NCBI GenBank assembly: GCA_034430835.1
Contig: DAOUDX010000128.1
Coordinates: 1 to 15,016 of the forward strand
Direction of reading: 5' to 3'
Source of the DNA: JAFGED01 sp034430835
GTDB taxonomy: Bacteria; Chloroflexota; Anaerolineae; B4-G1
Length of the DNA stretch: 15,016 bases
In this document: piece after piece, positions 1 through 6,140 of the stretch
How the letters are laid out: each line of letters begins with the position of its first letter
Numbering within the stretch: the stretch's first letter is position 1
Translations under genes and position numbers: made by a program
Notes under the pieces: model-generated
The model's input: the letters and a program-made list of their open reading frames with translations, nothing else
Told to the model about the DNA's origin: nothing
Databases searched by the model: none

Positions 1-141
1 CATATAGACGGAAACGTAGGGAGAGTACAGGTTGAAGGGGATGCCCCACAAGGGTTCGCAGTAGACACACCCGCGCGGGTTCCCGCGCAGGCTTTTGAGG
101 GAGGTGATGAGGGAATGGTTTTTCATGTAGTGCAGACGCAT
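1..141 (-). CDS. N-terminus of probable MFS-type membrane transporter (partial)
   Basis: An open frame on the minus strand starts at ATG 141-139 and runs off the left edge, giving 47 residues. It begins MRLHYMKNHS and contains NPRGCVYCEP followed by LWGIPFNLYSPYVSVYM. This looks like the start of a Chloroflexota MFS-like transporter: a short basic cytoplasmic head leading into a first hydrophobic helix. That assignment is from memory of the family; the visible part holds no diagnostic transport motif. A good promoter (TTGCCC, 17 bp, TATACT) lies upstream on the same strand, so the gene is probably transcribed on its own and not only from the lipM group. A second in-frame ATG lies five codons in. 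Confidence is high for a coding region and moderate for its function. Confidence 0.55.
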   Translation of the reverse strand, partial: MRLHYMKNHSLITSLKSLRGNPRGCVYCEPLWGIPFNLYSPYVSVYM

Positions 142-181
142 ATTCGTGCTACCCTGGCTGGCCCTCCCCCTTTTCGCCGCT

Positions 182-210
182 AGTATACTTCAGTTCCTTT
201 TCCAGGGCAA
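182..210 (-). promoter_or_regulatory. Sigma70-type promoter for the partial transporter gene
   Basis: On the minus strand there is a -35 TTGCCC (positions 210-205), a 17-bp spacer and a -10 TATACT (187-182). Transcription should start near 175, about 35 nt ahead of the ATG at 141. The promoter sits in the 96-bp gap after the DUF503 gene, so the transporter gene can be expressed independently of the upstream genes. Confidence 0.6.
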
Positions 211-237
211 ACGATTGCGACAGTCGTACGCCCGCAG

Positions 238-522
238 CTACACCACCTCGATCTCCCAGTCCACCACCTGCACCTCGGGACGCTGGGTCTCGATCCAGTG
301 CACGGCCCGCTCCAACACCCCGTGGACACGCCCGGCGTCGTTGGCCACCGTCACCAGCGCGATCTCCGCCGACTGCCACGCGTCGTTGTGCCCCACCTCG
401 GCGGCCGCCAGGTTGAACTCGCGCCGCAACCGCGCCAGCAGCGGCTTGAGCAGGCTCCGCTTCCCCTTCAGCGAGCTGTTCCCCGGCAGATGCAGCTCGA
501 CCCTACACGCCCCAACGACCAT
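238..522 (-). CDS. DUF503 / YlxP-like small protein
   Basis: A 94-residue protein starting MVVGACRVELHLPGNSSLKG and containing KRSLLKPLLARLRREFN, then a stretch around WQSAEIALVTVAND. This is the DUF503 pattern: an N-terminal strand, a conserved SLKxKR segment and an alpha/beta ending. Family members such as Bacillus YlxP are small and often lie near translation genes (nusA-infB-rbfA); a ribosome-related role is proposed but poorly defined. Here it follows lipM by 27 bp on the same strand and is probably cotranscribed with it. ATG at 522 is chosen because the family begins there and GGGGG lies 7 nt upstream. An adjacent ATG (525) and a TTG (543) are also open. Its length matches the family. 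Confidence 0.8.
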   Translation of the reverse strand: MVVGACRVELHLPGNSSLKGKRSLLKPLLARLRREFNLAAAEVGHNDAWQSAEIALVTVANDAGRVHGVLERAVHWIETQRPEVQVVDWEIEVV

Positions 523-549
523 CATCCAACCCCCAATCTGCAATTCCCC

Positions 550-1452
550 TCACACCCTCCGCATCCAGTCCTCCGTCCCGTACTTTTCCGCTCGCAGCGC
601 CTCCGCCCAGGCGCGTTCCTCGTCGCTCAGCGCGCCCGGCTCGAGCCGCAGGCCGAGCGCCTCGGCAAAGCCCGCCGCCAGCGCCTCCGCCGCCTCCTCC
701 CAGGTGACGCGGCGCTTGCCCTGAGGCGACCCCCGAGCAAGTCGAGGGGCGGAGCCGCGGAAGCCCAGCGCCTCCTCCACTGTTGTCGCCCGGGCACGCA
801 CGCGGGCCGGGTCGGGAGGGGAGACGAGCAGCGCGCAAACGCGGGCGATGTCGCCGTAGAGTGGCACGGCGCCGTGTTGCAACACGACCCCCTGCGCGCG
901 CATCTGGGCGCTGCCGATCAGCTTGCGCCCCTCCGCCACGATCTCGTAATCCGACGGCACCTCGAAGCAGACCGGGCCGGCCCGGCGACGACGCCCCACC
1001 CCACCCCCCTTCGCAGGGGAGGGATCTGCACGCCAGCCAGCACCACGTCTCTCGGCGGCGACGCCGAGCGCGCCCAGCCGCTCCAGCCCGCGCATCAGTC
1101 CCGCGCTGAGGCGGCGATAGCTGCCCACCACCCCTCCGGCCACGCGGGGCTCCGTCTCCGGCGCGACCACGCTGTAGGTCAGCTCGTCGATGTGCAGGAT
1201 CGCCTTGCCGCCGGTAGGCCGCCGCACCAGACCATAGCCCGCCTCGCGCAGCGCCTCCAGATCGACGTCGGCCACCTTCTGCCCTCGCCCCAGCGAAAGG
1301 CACGGCGGCTCCCAGGCGTAGAAGCGCAGCGTGGGAGGGACGTGGCCCGCCGCCACCGCGCGCAGGATCGCCTCGTCCACCGCCATGTTCGTCGCCCCAT
1401 CGGCCGGCTCCGACCGCACCAGCCGCCAGGTTGCGGGCGCATAATCGCTCAT
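550..1452 (-). CDS. lipM: Octanoyl-[ACP]:protein N-octanoyltransferase, LipM type
   Basis: This is a member of the biotin/lipoate A/B protein ligase fold. Numbered from the upstream ATG at 1473, it has SEPADGATNMAVDEAIL (21-37), RRPTGGKAILHIDELTYS (84-101), PVCFEVPSDYEIVAEG (167-182) with the putative catalytic Cys169, GRKLIGSAQMR (182-192) and a C-terminal EKYGTEDW. CFxxPSxYE preceding GxKxxGSAQ is the LipM pattern: a cysteine attacks octanoyl-ACP and transfers octanoate to GcvH for lipoylation. LplA ligases lack this Cys. The M of MSDYAPATW (1452) fits family starts; the ATG at 1473 would add seven residues encoded by an ATGACGA-like intergenic repeat. Two low-complexity stretches (about residues 146-166 and 239-254) are not family sequence and coincide with DNA palindromes. 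DUF503 follows closely downstream. Confidence 0.85.
   Translation of the reverse strand: MSDYAPATWRLVRSEPADGATNMAVDEAILRAVAAGHVPPTLRFYAWEPPCLSLGRGQKVADVDLEALREAGYGLVRRPTGGKAILHIDELTYSVVAPETEPRVAGGVVGSYRRLSAGLMRGLERLGALGVAAERRGAGWRADPSPAKGGGVGRRRRAGPVCFEVPSDYEIVAEGRKLIGSAQMRAQGVVLQHGAVPLYGDIARVCALLVSPPDPARVRARATTVEEALGFRGSAPRLARGSPQGKRRVTWEEAAEALAAGFAEALGLRLEPGALSDEERAWAEALRAEKYGTEDWMRRV
724..770. repeat. Palindromic insert inside lipM (second insert)
   Basis: Positions 730-736 (CCCCCGA) can pair with 742-749 (TCGAGGGG) with one bulged A, closing the loop GCAAG. The flanking bases are also GC-rich. Through lipM this encodes roughly RGSAPRLARGSPQGK, which interrupts the expected join between the EEALG and RRVTWEEA segments of the family. 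The frame is kept, which suggests an in-frame insertion of a short mobile palindrome. The exact ends are uncertain. Confidence 0.45.
991..1046. repeat. Palindromic, low-complexity insert inside lipM (first insert)
   Basis: CCCCT (1006-1010) and AGGGG (1015-1019) form a small stem around TCGC, within a C-rich then G-rich block that extends to about 1023. Through lipM it encodes a stretch around DPSPAKGGGVGRRRR just ahead of the catalytic Cys region. The LipM family has a variable linker here, so insertion is plausible without harming the fold. The boundaries are estimates. Confidence 0.4.
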
Positions 1453-1472
1453 CCGCAGCTCATCGTTCGTCA

Positions 1473-1502
1473 TTGGTCATTCGTCGTCGGTCGTTGTATA
1501 AT
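1473..1502 (+). promoter_or_regulatory. Candidate promoter for the GNAT-pdxA operon
   Basis: A perfect -10 TATAAT lies at 1497-1502, with a weak -35 TTGGTC at 1473-1478 (18-bp spacing). The predicted start near 1509 gives a leader of about 33 nt. It contains the strong ribosome site AAGGAG at 1531-1536, five bases before the ATG at 1542. Confidence 0.5.
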
Positions 1503-1529
1503 TGTAGCATCACCCGCCGCAAGGAGCAA
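1501..1529 (-). promoter_or_regulatory. Candidate promoter for the lipM-DUF503 group
   Basis: The minus strand has TTGCTC (1529-1524), a 17-bp spacer and TACAAT (1506-1501). A start near 1494 would give a short leader before the lipM start. It overlaps the divergent promoter reading toward the acetyltransferase gene. Confidence 0.45.
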
Positions 1530-1541
1530 AAAGGAGCGACA

Positions 1542-2141
1542 ATGGAAACCTGTGCCTACTGCGACGCCAAGCCCCTCTTTCGCGATCACGAGAGCGGGGC
1601 CTACCTATGCCCCACCCACGCCTGGCTGGAGGTGACCGGGCCGCACGCCGCTGGGCCGCGTCCCCCCCTCACCGTTCGTCCTACCACGCCCGACGACCGC
1701 CCTCAGATCGCGGCCCTGGCCGAGTACTTTTGGGACGTCCCCGAGATCGTGCGCTTCGACCGCGCGCACCGGCTCGACGCGCTGCCCGCCTACGTCGCCT
1801 GCGACGCGGGCAAGATCGTCGGCTTGGCCGCCTACACCTGCGAGGACGACGCGCTCTCCATCGTGGCGCTCAACGTCCTGCCTCAATGGCAGGGCCGGGG
1901 AGCGGCGACGGGACTGCTTACAGAGGCGATCCACGAGGCGCGGAGCCAGGGGGTAGGGCGCATCGCCATCGCCGTCACCAACGACAACCTGCCGGCGTTA
2001 GGGCTTTACCAGCGGTTCGGGTTCACCATCACGCGCGTGCTCGCGGGGCGGCTGGCGGGAAGCCCGGACGACGCCAGGTCGGGGTTCGACGGCATCCCGA
2101 TGCGGGACGAGATCCAGTTGGAGCTAAGGCTCGATGAGTGA
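1542..2141 (+). CDS. GNAT-family N-acetyltransferase with N-terminal Cys/His knuckle
   Basis: A 199-residue protein. The start is METCAYCDAK at 1542, set by AAGGAG five bases upstream; the frame is open further upstream but enters the promoter. Residues 4-26 carry C-x2-C and C-x3-H (METCAYC ... YLCPTH), which looks like a small zinc-binding knuckle. From about residue 43 a GNAT domain follows (LTVRPTTPDD). Motif A is LNVLPQWQGRGAATGLL, with the Q/R-x-x-G-x-G/A acetyl-CoA pyrophosphate loop, and a later segment, NDNLPALGLYQRFGF, is the usual motif B. The substrate cannot be told from sequence. The gene overlaps the next one by 8 bp (ATGAGTGA), indicating translational coupling with the PdxA-like enzyme. 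Family confidence is high; the metal site is inferred. Confidence 0.85.
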   Translation: METCAYCDAKPLFRDHESGAYLCPTHAWLEVTGPHAAGPRPPLTVRPTTPDDRPQIAALAEYFWDVPEIVRFDRAHRLDALPAYVACDAGKIVGLAAYTCEDDALSIVALNVLPQWQGRGAATGLLTEAIHEARSQGVGRIAIAVTNDNLPALGLYQRFGFTITRVLAGRLAGSPDDARSGFDGIPMRDEIQLELRLDE

Positions 2142-3138
2142 GCGTCCGATCGTCGCCGTGACCATGGGCGATCCCGCCGGCGTGGGGCCGGAGGTCGCGC
2201 TAAAGGCGCTGGCGCGGGAGGAGGCGTGGGATTGCTGCCGCCCGCTGATCGTAGGCGATGCGCGCGTCATGGTCAAGACTATGGCGCTCTTGGGCGCTTC
2301 GCTGCGCCTCCACCCCATCACCGACGCGGCCGATGCCCACTTCGACCCCGCCGCGCCCGACGTGCTTGACCTGGGCAACGCCGACCCCGCCGTGCTGCTG
2401 CCGGGCAAGGTCTCGGCCATCGCCGGACGCGCATCGGTGGAGTATGTCGAAAAGGCCGTGGAGCTGGCTCAGGCAGGCCAGGCGGACGCCATCGCTACCG
2501 GCCCGATCAACAAGGCCGCGCTCAAAGCCGCCGGCATCCCCTACATCGGCCACACCGAACTGCTGGCCGCGCTCACCGGCGAGGAACGGGTCACGACCAT
2601 GCTGGCGACGCCCGGATTGCGGGTGGTGCACGTCACGCGCCACATGCCCCTGGCCGAGGTCGCGCGCCACATCACGTGCGAGCGCGTGCTGGAGACCATC
2701 CGCCTGACCAACGTGGGGCTGAAGCAGATGGCCATCGAAAGCCCGCGCCTGGCCGTCGCGGCGCTCAACCCCCACGGCGGAGACGAAGGGCTGATCGGCC
2801 GCGAGGAGATCGAGGCCATCGGCCCGGCGGTCGAGGCGGCACAGTCTGAGGGGATCGACGCCTGCGGCCCCATCCCGGCCGATTCGGTCTTTTTCCGAGC
2901 CATCCGCGGCGAGTTCGACGCGGTGGTGGCGATGTACCACGACCAGGGCCACATCCCCGTCAAGACCCACGGCTTCGAGCGCAGCGTGACCGTGACGCTG
3001 GGATCGCCCATCGTGCGCACCTCGGTCGATCACGGCACCGCCTTCGACATCGCCTGGAAAGGCATCGCCTACGAGGACGGCATGGTCGAGGCCATCTGCC
3101 TGGCGGCGCAGTTGGCCCGCCAGACTTCGGAGGTCTGA
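2134..3138 (+). CDS. pdxA: PdxA/PdxA2 family 4-phospho-hydroxy-acid dehydrogenase
   Basis: A 334-residue protein of normal family length. It begins IVAVTMGDPAGVGPEV and keeps ATGPINKAAL (121-130), GHTE (139-142, substrate phosphate and hydroxyl contacts) and the three metal-ligand histidines H170 (VTRHMPL), H214 (LNPHGGDEG) and H269 (MYHDQG). The NAD-dependent oxidation and decarboxylation acts on 4-phosphohydroxy-L-threonine in vitamin B6 synthesis (PdxA) or on 4-phospho-D-threonate/erythronate (PdxA2). The stretch MYHDQGHIPVK and the later RTSVDHGTAFDIAWKG resemble PdxA2 more than E. coli PdxA, so the sugar-acid role is a real alternative. No four-carbon-acid-sugar kinase, the usual PdxA2 partner, is in the window. 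It is coupled to the GNAT gene by an 8-bp overlap. Confidence 0.9.
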   Translation: MSERPIVAVTMGDPAGVGPEVALKALAREEAWDCCRPLIVGDARVMVKTMALLGASLRLHPITDAADAHFDPAAPDVLDLGNADPAVLLPGKVSAIAGRASVEYVEKAVELAQAGQADAIATGPINKAALKAAGIPYIGHTELLAALTGEERVTTMLATPGLRVVHVTRHMPLAEVARHITCERVLETIRLTNVGLKQMAIESPRLAVAALNPHGGDEGLIGREEIEAIGPAVEAAQSEGIDACGPIPADSVFFRAIRGEFDAVVAMYHDQGHIPVKTHGFERSVTVTLGSPIVRTSVDHGTAFDIAWKGIAYEDGMVEAICLAAQLARQTSEV

Positions 3139-3152
3139 GAGACAAGGTCTAG

Positions 3153-3181
3153 TTGCAACTTATCATCTTGTGTGGTATAAG
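3153..3181 (+). promoter_or_regulatory. tRNA-Arg promoter
   Basis: There is a -35 TTGCAA (3153-3158), a 17-bp spacer and a -10 TATAAG (3176-3181). Transcription would start about 3188, just ahead of the mature tRNA 5' end at 3191. The region between pdxA and the tRNA is AT-rich compared with its surroundings. Confidence 0.65.
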
Positions 3182-3190
3182 TAGACGTGT

Positions 3191-3263
3191 GCCCCTGTAG
3201 CTCAGTTGGATAGAGCACCGGCCTCCGGAGCCGGTGGCCCGCGTTCAAGTCGCGGCAGGGGTA
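3191..3263 (+). tRNA. tRNA-Arg (anticodon CCG)
   Basis: A 73-nt cloverleaf folds fully. The acceptor GCCCCTG pairs with CAGGGGT (one G-T). The D stem GCTC/GAGC has the loop AGTTGGATA. The anticodon stem CCGGC/GCCGG has the loop CTCCGGA, giving anticodon CCG for arginine CGG codons. A four-base variable region follows, then T stem CCGCG/CGCGG with loop TTCAAGT, and discriminator A. CCA is not encoded and must be added after transcription. No clear terminator follows; the next gene starts 45 bp downstream and may be read from the same promoter. Confidence 0.97.
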
Positions 3264-3307
3264 CTCGCTTTTACATCCCCCAGAAGATTGATTGCAGGAG
3301 GTGTGCT

Positions 3308-4366
3308 ATGAAGCTTGTATTGGCAGCCATCGCCGCCGGTGGCGTGATCGGCGCGGCCGATCAGTACCTCTGCCTGCTGATCATCTCCATCCTCGCCAAG
3401 ACCGGCCTGATCGAGCTTTCACCCGACATGGCCACCCTCTTCGAGTCGTGGTGGTTCATCGGCGTCGTGGCCGTGTTCTGGCTCGTCACCATCGCGCCCT
3501 CCTACGCCTCGGCCCTGGGGCCGGGCGTGATGAACGTCGTTAACACCGTCGTCAACCTGCTCAGCGGATTGCTCGTGCCCGTCTCGGCGGCGCTGCTGGC
3601 CCTGGCCTCCGCCGGCGTCATCGTCGGGATGCACCCCGAGCTCCAGACCTCTCTGCAGGCCATGCAGTTGTTCGACCTCAACGGCGACGGGAGCATCGGC
3701 GATGGGCTGTTCGTCATCGGGGGCAGCGCGCTGACGGCCTCCGCGCTGACCGGGGCCAAGTTCCTGGCCAAACCCGCCCTCAGCACCGCCACCGGGACGA
3801 CGGGCACCGTGTCCGCGCCGATCTATGCGACGCTGGAGAACGTGGCCTCCGTCGTGCTGATGGTCCTGCTGGTCGTGCTGCTCAAGATCGATCCCTGGCT
3901 GCTGGTGGGACTGCTGGCCGCCGTCGCGCTGATCGTCCTGGGGGTGCTGGCCTATGCCGTGTACAAGATGTGGAAGCTGGCCAGGGGGATCGGGCGCGTG
4001 ATCCACCTGATCGAGACCTGCCCCCGCGTCGGCTGGTCCATCGTGGTCGAGGCTTTCGTGTGGGGATTGGGCTCGCTCCTGTGGGAAAAGTGGGCGCGAG
4101 GGGTCTTCCGCACGGCGCTGTGGGTGCTGTGGCTGCTGGCGATCTTTATCTTCATTCCCGGCATCATGGCGGGGCTGACAGGGGCCCTGGTCGTCGCCCC
4201 CGTCTTGGAAGCACTGCTTCCCGTGTTGTTTGTGATAGCAGAGGTGTTCACCGTGTTCACCGGCTTCTACGTCGGCCTGCGCTCGGCGACGAGCCTGATG
4301 AAGATGCTCGACAGACCAGAGCCTGCGCCGCCCACGGTGCCCGCACAGCAGCCGTCTATGTCTTGA
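3308..4366 (+). CDS. DUF4126-like multi-spanning membrane protein
   Basis: A 352-residue, very hydrophobic protein with about seven to eight likely membrane segments (near residues 3-30, 48-65, 75-106, 178-193, 196-218, 270-290 and 292-320). The start at 3308 is set by AGGAGGTG just upstream; the open frame further upstream lies inside the tRNA and is not coding. Residues about 40-218 resemble the DUF4126 arrangement: a Trp-containing segment, a long helix pair, then the KFLAKPALSTATGTTG stretch and a LENV helix. DUF4126 proteins have no established function. Between two helices lies DLNGDGSIGDG (123-133), matching the calcium-binding loop of EF-hands and dockerins. The C-terminal part after residue 240 is additional and ends in a proline-rich tail. 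The fold call is from pattern memory only. Confidence 0.6.
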   Translation: MKLVLAAIAAGGVIGAADQYLCLLIISILAKTGLIELSPDMATLFESWWFIGVVAVFWLVTIAPSYASALGPGVMNVVNTVVNLLSGLLVPVSAALLALASAGVIVGMHPELQTSLQAMQLFDLNGDGSIGDGLFVIGGSALTASALTGAKFLAKPALSTATGTTGTVSAPIYATLENVASVVLMVLLVVLLKIDPWLLVGLLAAVALIVLGVLAYAVYKMWKLARGIGRVIHLIETCPRVGWSIVVEAFVWGLGSLLWEKWARGVFRTALWVLWLLAIFIFIPGIMAGLTGALVVAPVLEALLPVLFVIAEVFTVFTGFYVGLRSATSLMKMLDRPEPAPPTVPAQQPSMS

Positions 4367-4381
4367 TCGTGTCAAATCTCA

Positions 4382-4395
4382 GGCTCGCACGAGCC
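4382..4395. repeat. Small hairpin after the DUF4126-like gene
   Basis: GGCTC (4382-4386) pairs with GAGCC (4391-4395) around GCAC. No T-run follows, so it is a poor intrinsic terminator candidate. Confidence 0.3.
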
Positions 4396-4482
4396 GAATG
4401 CGCCCTGGAAGTTCTCACTGTCGTTCACAAGGCCTGCGCACCATCAGGGTAGGGTGCAGGCGGGTCTTGTTTGTATTGTGGG

Positions 4483-4615
4483 GGTTAGCCCCGATACCGT
4501 TCAGTTAGGAACCGATGGCCAGGTTTGAACCTGTAGGCGCGGTTTCCAACCGCGATTGAGGCCACGCGATTCGGAAATCGCGGCTACTAAACCGTATTGG
4601 GATTAGCCCCCCGAT
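4483..4615. repeat. Intergenic REP-like doublet: two hairpins between near-identical direct repeats
   Basis: Two perfect 7-bp stems lie 10 bp apart: CGCGGTT/AACCGCG (4538-4554, loop TCC) and CGCGATT/AATCGCG (4565-4582, loop CGGA). The outer bases GTAG (4533-4536) and CTAC (4584-4587) make the pair roughly symmetric. Flanking direct repeats GGTTAGCCCCGAT (4483-4495) and GATTAGCCCCCCGAT (4601-4615) enclose the block. This fits a REP/BIME-like interspersed palindrome. It could also act on mRNA ends, but it has no T-run. Confidence 0.6.
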
Positions 4616-4635
4616 CTAGATGAATGGAGGTTGCT

Positions 4636-5910
4636 ATGAGCACAGCGTGTGAGAACGGGTTGACTGCGGCCGGAGGCAAGAGGTATCGTCTCTTGCGTCT
4701 AGGCCTCGGCGTGGCTCTGGGATTGGTCTTGCTGCTGGGCGTCGTGCTCGTGGCGGGTGCGCGCGGTGAGTCAGTATCGGCCGGGGTCGGTGACGAGGCG
4801 GCTCAGGCGAGTAGCGCCATGCGCTGGATGAGCGAGACGGTCGATAGCGCCGGGGGGGTGGGGCAGTACGCCTCGCTGGCGATGGATGGTGCTGGCAACC
4901 CTCATGTCAGTTACTATGCTCCATTCCCAAACCCATACAGACTGAAGTATGCTTGGATGAACGGGACCGCTTGGTTGAGCGAGACGGTGGACGATGATGG
5001 ACGGGTGGGTCTCTTCACCTCGCTGGCGTTGGAGCCAGTCTCACCATACACTCCACACATCAGTTACTATGAGGCCAATAGCCGCGACCTGCGGTATGCT
5101 TGGCGGACGTCGAGCGGGTGGATGACGGAGACGGTGGCCAGCGTAGTAGGTGCGTACAGCTCACTGGCGTTGGAGCCAGCCCCACCCTATACGCCTCACA
5201 TTGCTTACTACGACGTCAACGGCAACGCCCTGATACACGCCTGGCTGAGCGGGACAACCTGGTATAGCGAGGTCGTGGAAAGCAGGGCTGCATACGTGGC
5301 TGGCTACATCTCGCTGGCGTTGGCGCCGGTCTCGCCTTACACGCCCCACATCAGCTACCAGGATGGGTCATCCGGTTTCTATGACCTGAAGCACGCCTGG
5401 TGGACGCCGACCGGTTGGCTGAGCGAGACGGTGGATAGTCAGGGGAGCATCGGCGAGCACACCTCGATAGCCCTGAAGCCAGTCTCACCTTTCACTCCCC
5501 ACATCAGCTACTACGACGCCACCGGCCTGGGAGTGATGGACAACCTAAAGCATGCTTGGTGGACACCGAGCGGCTGGCTGAGCGAGACGGTGGACGTCAC
5601 TGGGGACGTGGGCAAGTACTCCTCGCTGGCGTTGGAACCAACTCCGCCCTACACGCCTCACGTCGCTTACTTCGACGACACCAACGACGGCTTGAGGCAT
5701 GCCTGGCGGACGCCGACAGGCTGGCTCACCGAGACGGTGGATGCTGCGGGGGATGTGGGCGAGTACTCCTCGCTGGCGCTGGAGCCGATCCCGCCGTATG
5801 CTCCCCACATTGCTTACTTCGATGGCACCGCCAACGACCTGAAGCACGCGTGGCTGGGGCACAGGGTTTGGATCTACCTGCCGTTGATACTGAGGAGCTA
5901 CGCGCAATAG
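4636..5910 (+). CDS. Secreted seven-repeat protein, probable beta-propeller, with YLPL tail
   Basis: A 424-residue protein. The start at 4636 is chosen because TGGAGG lies five bases upstream; the ATG at 4624 would precede that site. Residues 19-43 form a basic-then-hydrophobic signal or anchor segment. From residue 63 to about 406 there are seven repeats of 47-53 residues with the pattern SETVDxxGxVGxYxSLAL, then PPYTPHIxYYD and LKHAW. Seven units of this size suggest a seven-bladed propeller (inference). The DNA repeats too, for example GAGACGGTGGA and TCGCTGGCGTTGG. The protein ends VWIYLPLILRSYAQ, like the tail of the ELWxxDGT protein in this window (VYLPLLMRNG), probably a surface-sorting or anchoring tail. 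It should be exported; its ligand is unknown. Confidence 0.8.
   Translation: MSTACENGLTAAGGKRYRLLRLGLGVALGLVLLLGVVLVAGARGESVSAGVGDEAAQASSAMRWMSETVDSAGGVGQYASLAMDGAGNPHVSYYAPFPNPYRLKYAWMNGTAWLSETVDDDGRVGLFTSLALEPVSPYTPHISYYEANSRDLRYAWRTSSGWMTETVASVVGAYSSLALEPAPPYTPHIAYYDVNGNALIHAWLSGTTWYSEVVESRAAYVAGYISLALAPVSPYTPHISYQDGSSGFYDLKHAWWTPTGWLSETVDSQGSIGEHTSIALKPVSPFTPHISYYDATGLGVMDNLKHAWWTPSGWLSETVDVTGDVGKYSSLALEPTPPYTPHVAYFDDTNDGLRHAWRTPTGWLTETVDAAGDVGEYSSLALEPIPPYAPHIAYFDGTANDLKHAWLGHRVWIYLPLILRSYAQ
4831..5856 (+). repeat. Seven tandem coding repeats of about 150 bp
   Basis: Repeat units start at the Trp-x-SETVD motif near residues 64, 113, 162, 209, 260, 313 and 362 of the secreted protein. 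Spacing is 47 to 53 codons. Units five to seven are the most alike at DNA level, which points to recent unit duplication. Confidence 0.75.
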
Positions 5911-6046
5911 GCGTTCGGGCGACGATCGACTGACAACGGGCAAACGCGTGCGCCCGGGCTTGTCATACCGCAATGATTCGAGCCTTTCGCCCGTGGGGCT
6001 GTTGAAAAACGTGAGCAGTCTCGTAAAGTGCCAATCCCACAAGACA

Positions 6047-6071
6047 CCGGCGCAGCTCAACCAAGCGCCGG
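6047..6071. repeat. Hairpin in the 5911-6140 gap
   Basis: CCGGCGC (6047-6053) pairs with GCGCCGG (6065-6071) around an 11-base loop. No T-run follows. It lies about 70 bp ahead of the IPT-protein gene and may belong to its leader. The rest of the gap shows only a possible transposon-end remnant near 5996-6012. Confidence 0.35.
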
Positions 6072-6140
6072 GGGGCGACATTCACTCTTCCCTTACCCAT
6101 CCCTGGTGACCAAATCCAGGAATTCAGAAGGAGGACACCA

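Noticed and set aside
550..1473. Lipoate-protein ligase LplA
   Set aside because: A Cys in the CFEVPSDYE segment before GRKLIGSAQ is the LipM pattern, so an octanoyltransferase fits better.
298..1635. Long plus-strand open frame across lipM
   Set aside because: It is antisense to lipM and DUF503, rich in Arg/His/Pro, and has no family features; the minus-strand genes explain the region.
3206..3307. Upstream extension of the DUF4126-like gene
   Set aside because: The open frame overlaps the tRNA-Arg; the ribosome site and hydrophobic start support ATG 3308.
3419..4375. Long minus-strand open frame under the DUF4126-like gene
   Set aside because: Its composition (Gln, His, Asp and Gly runs) is the typical antisense shadow of a GC-rich hydrophobic gene.
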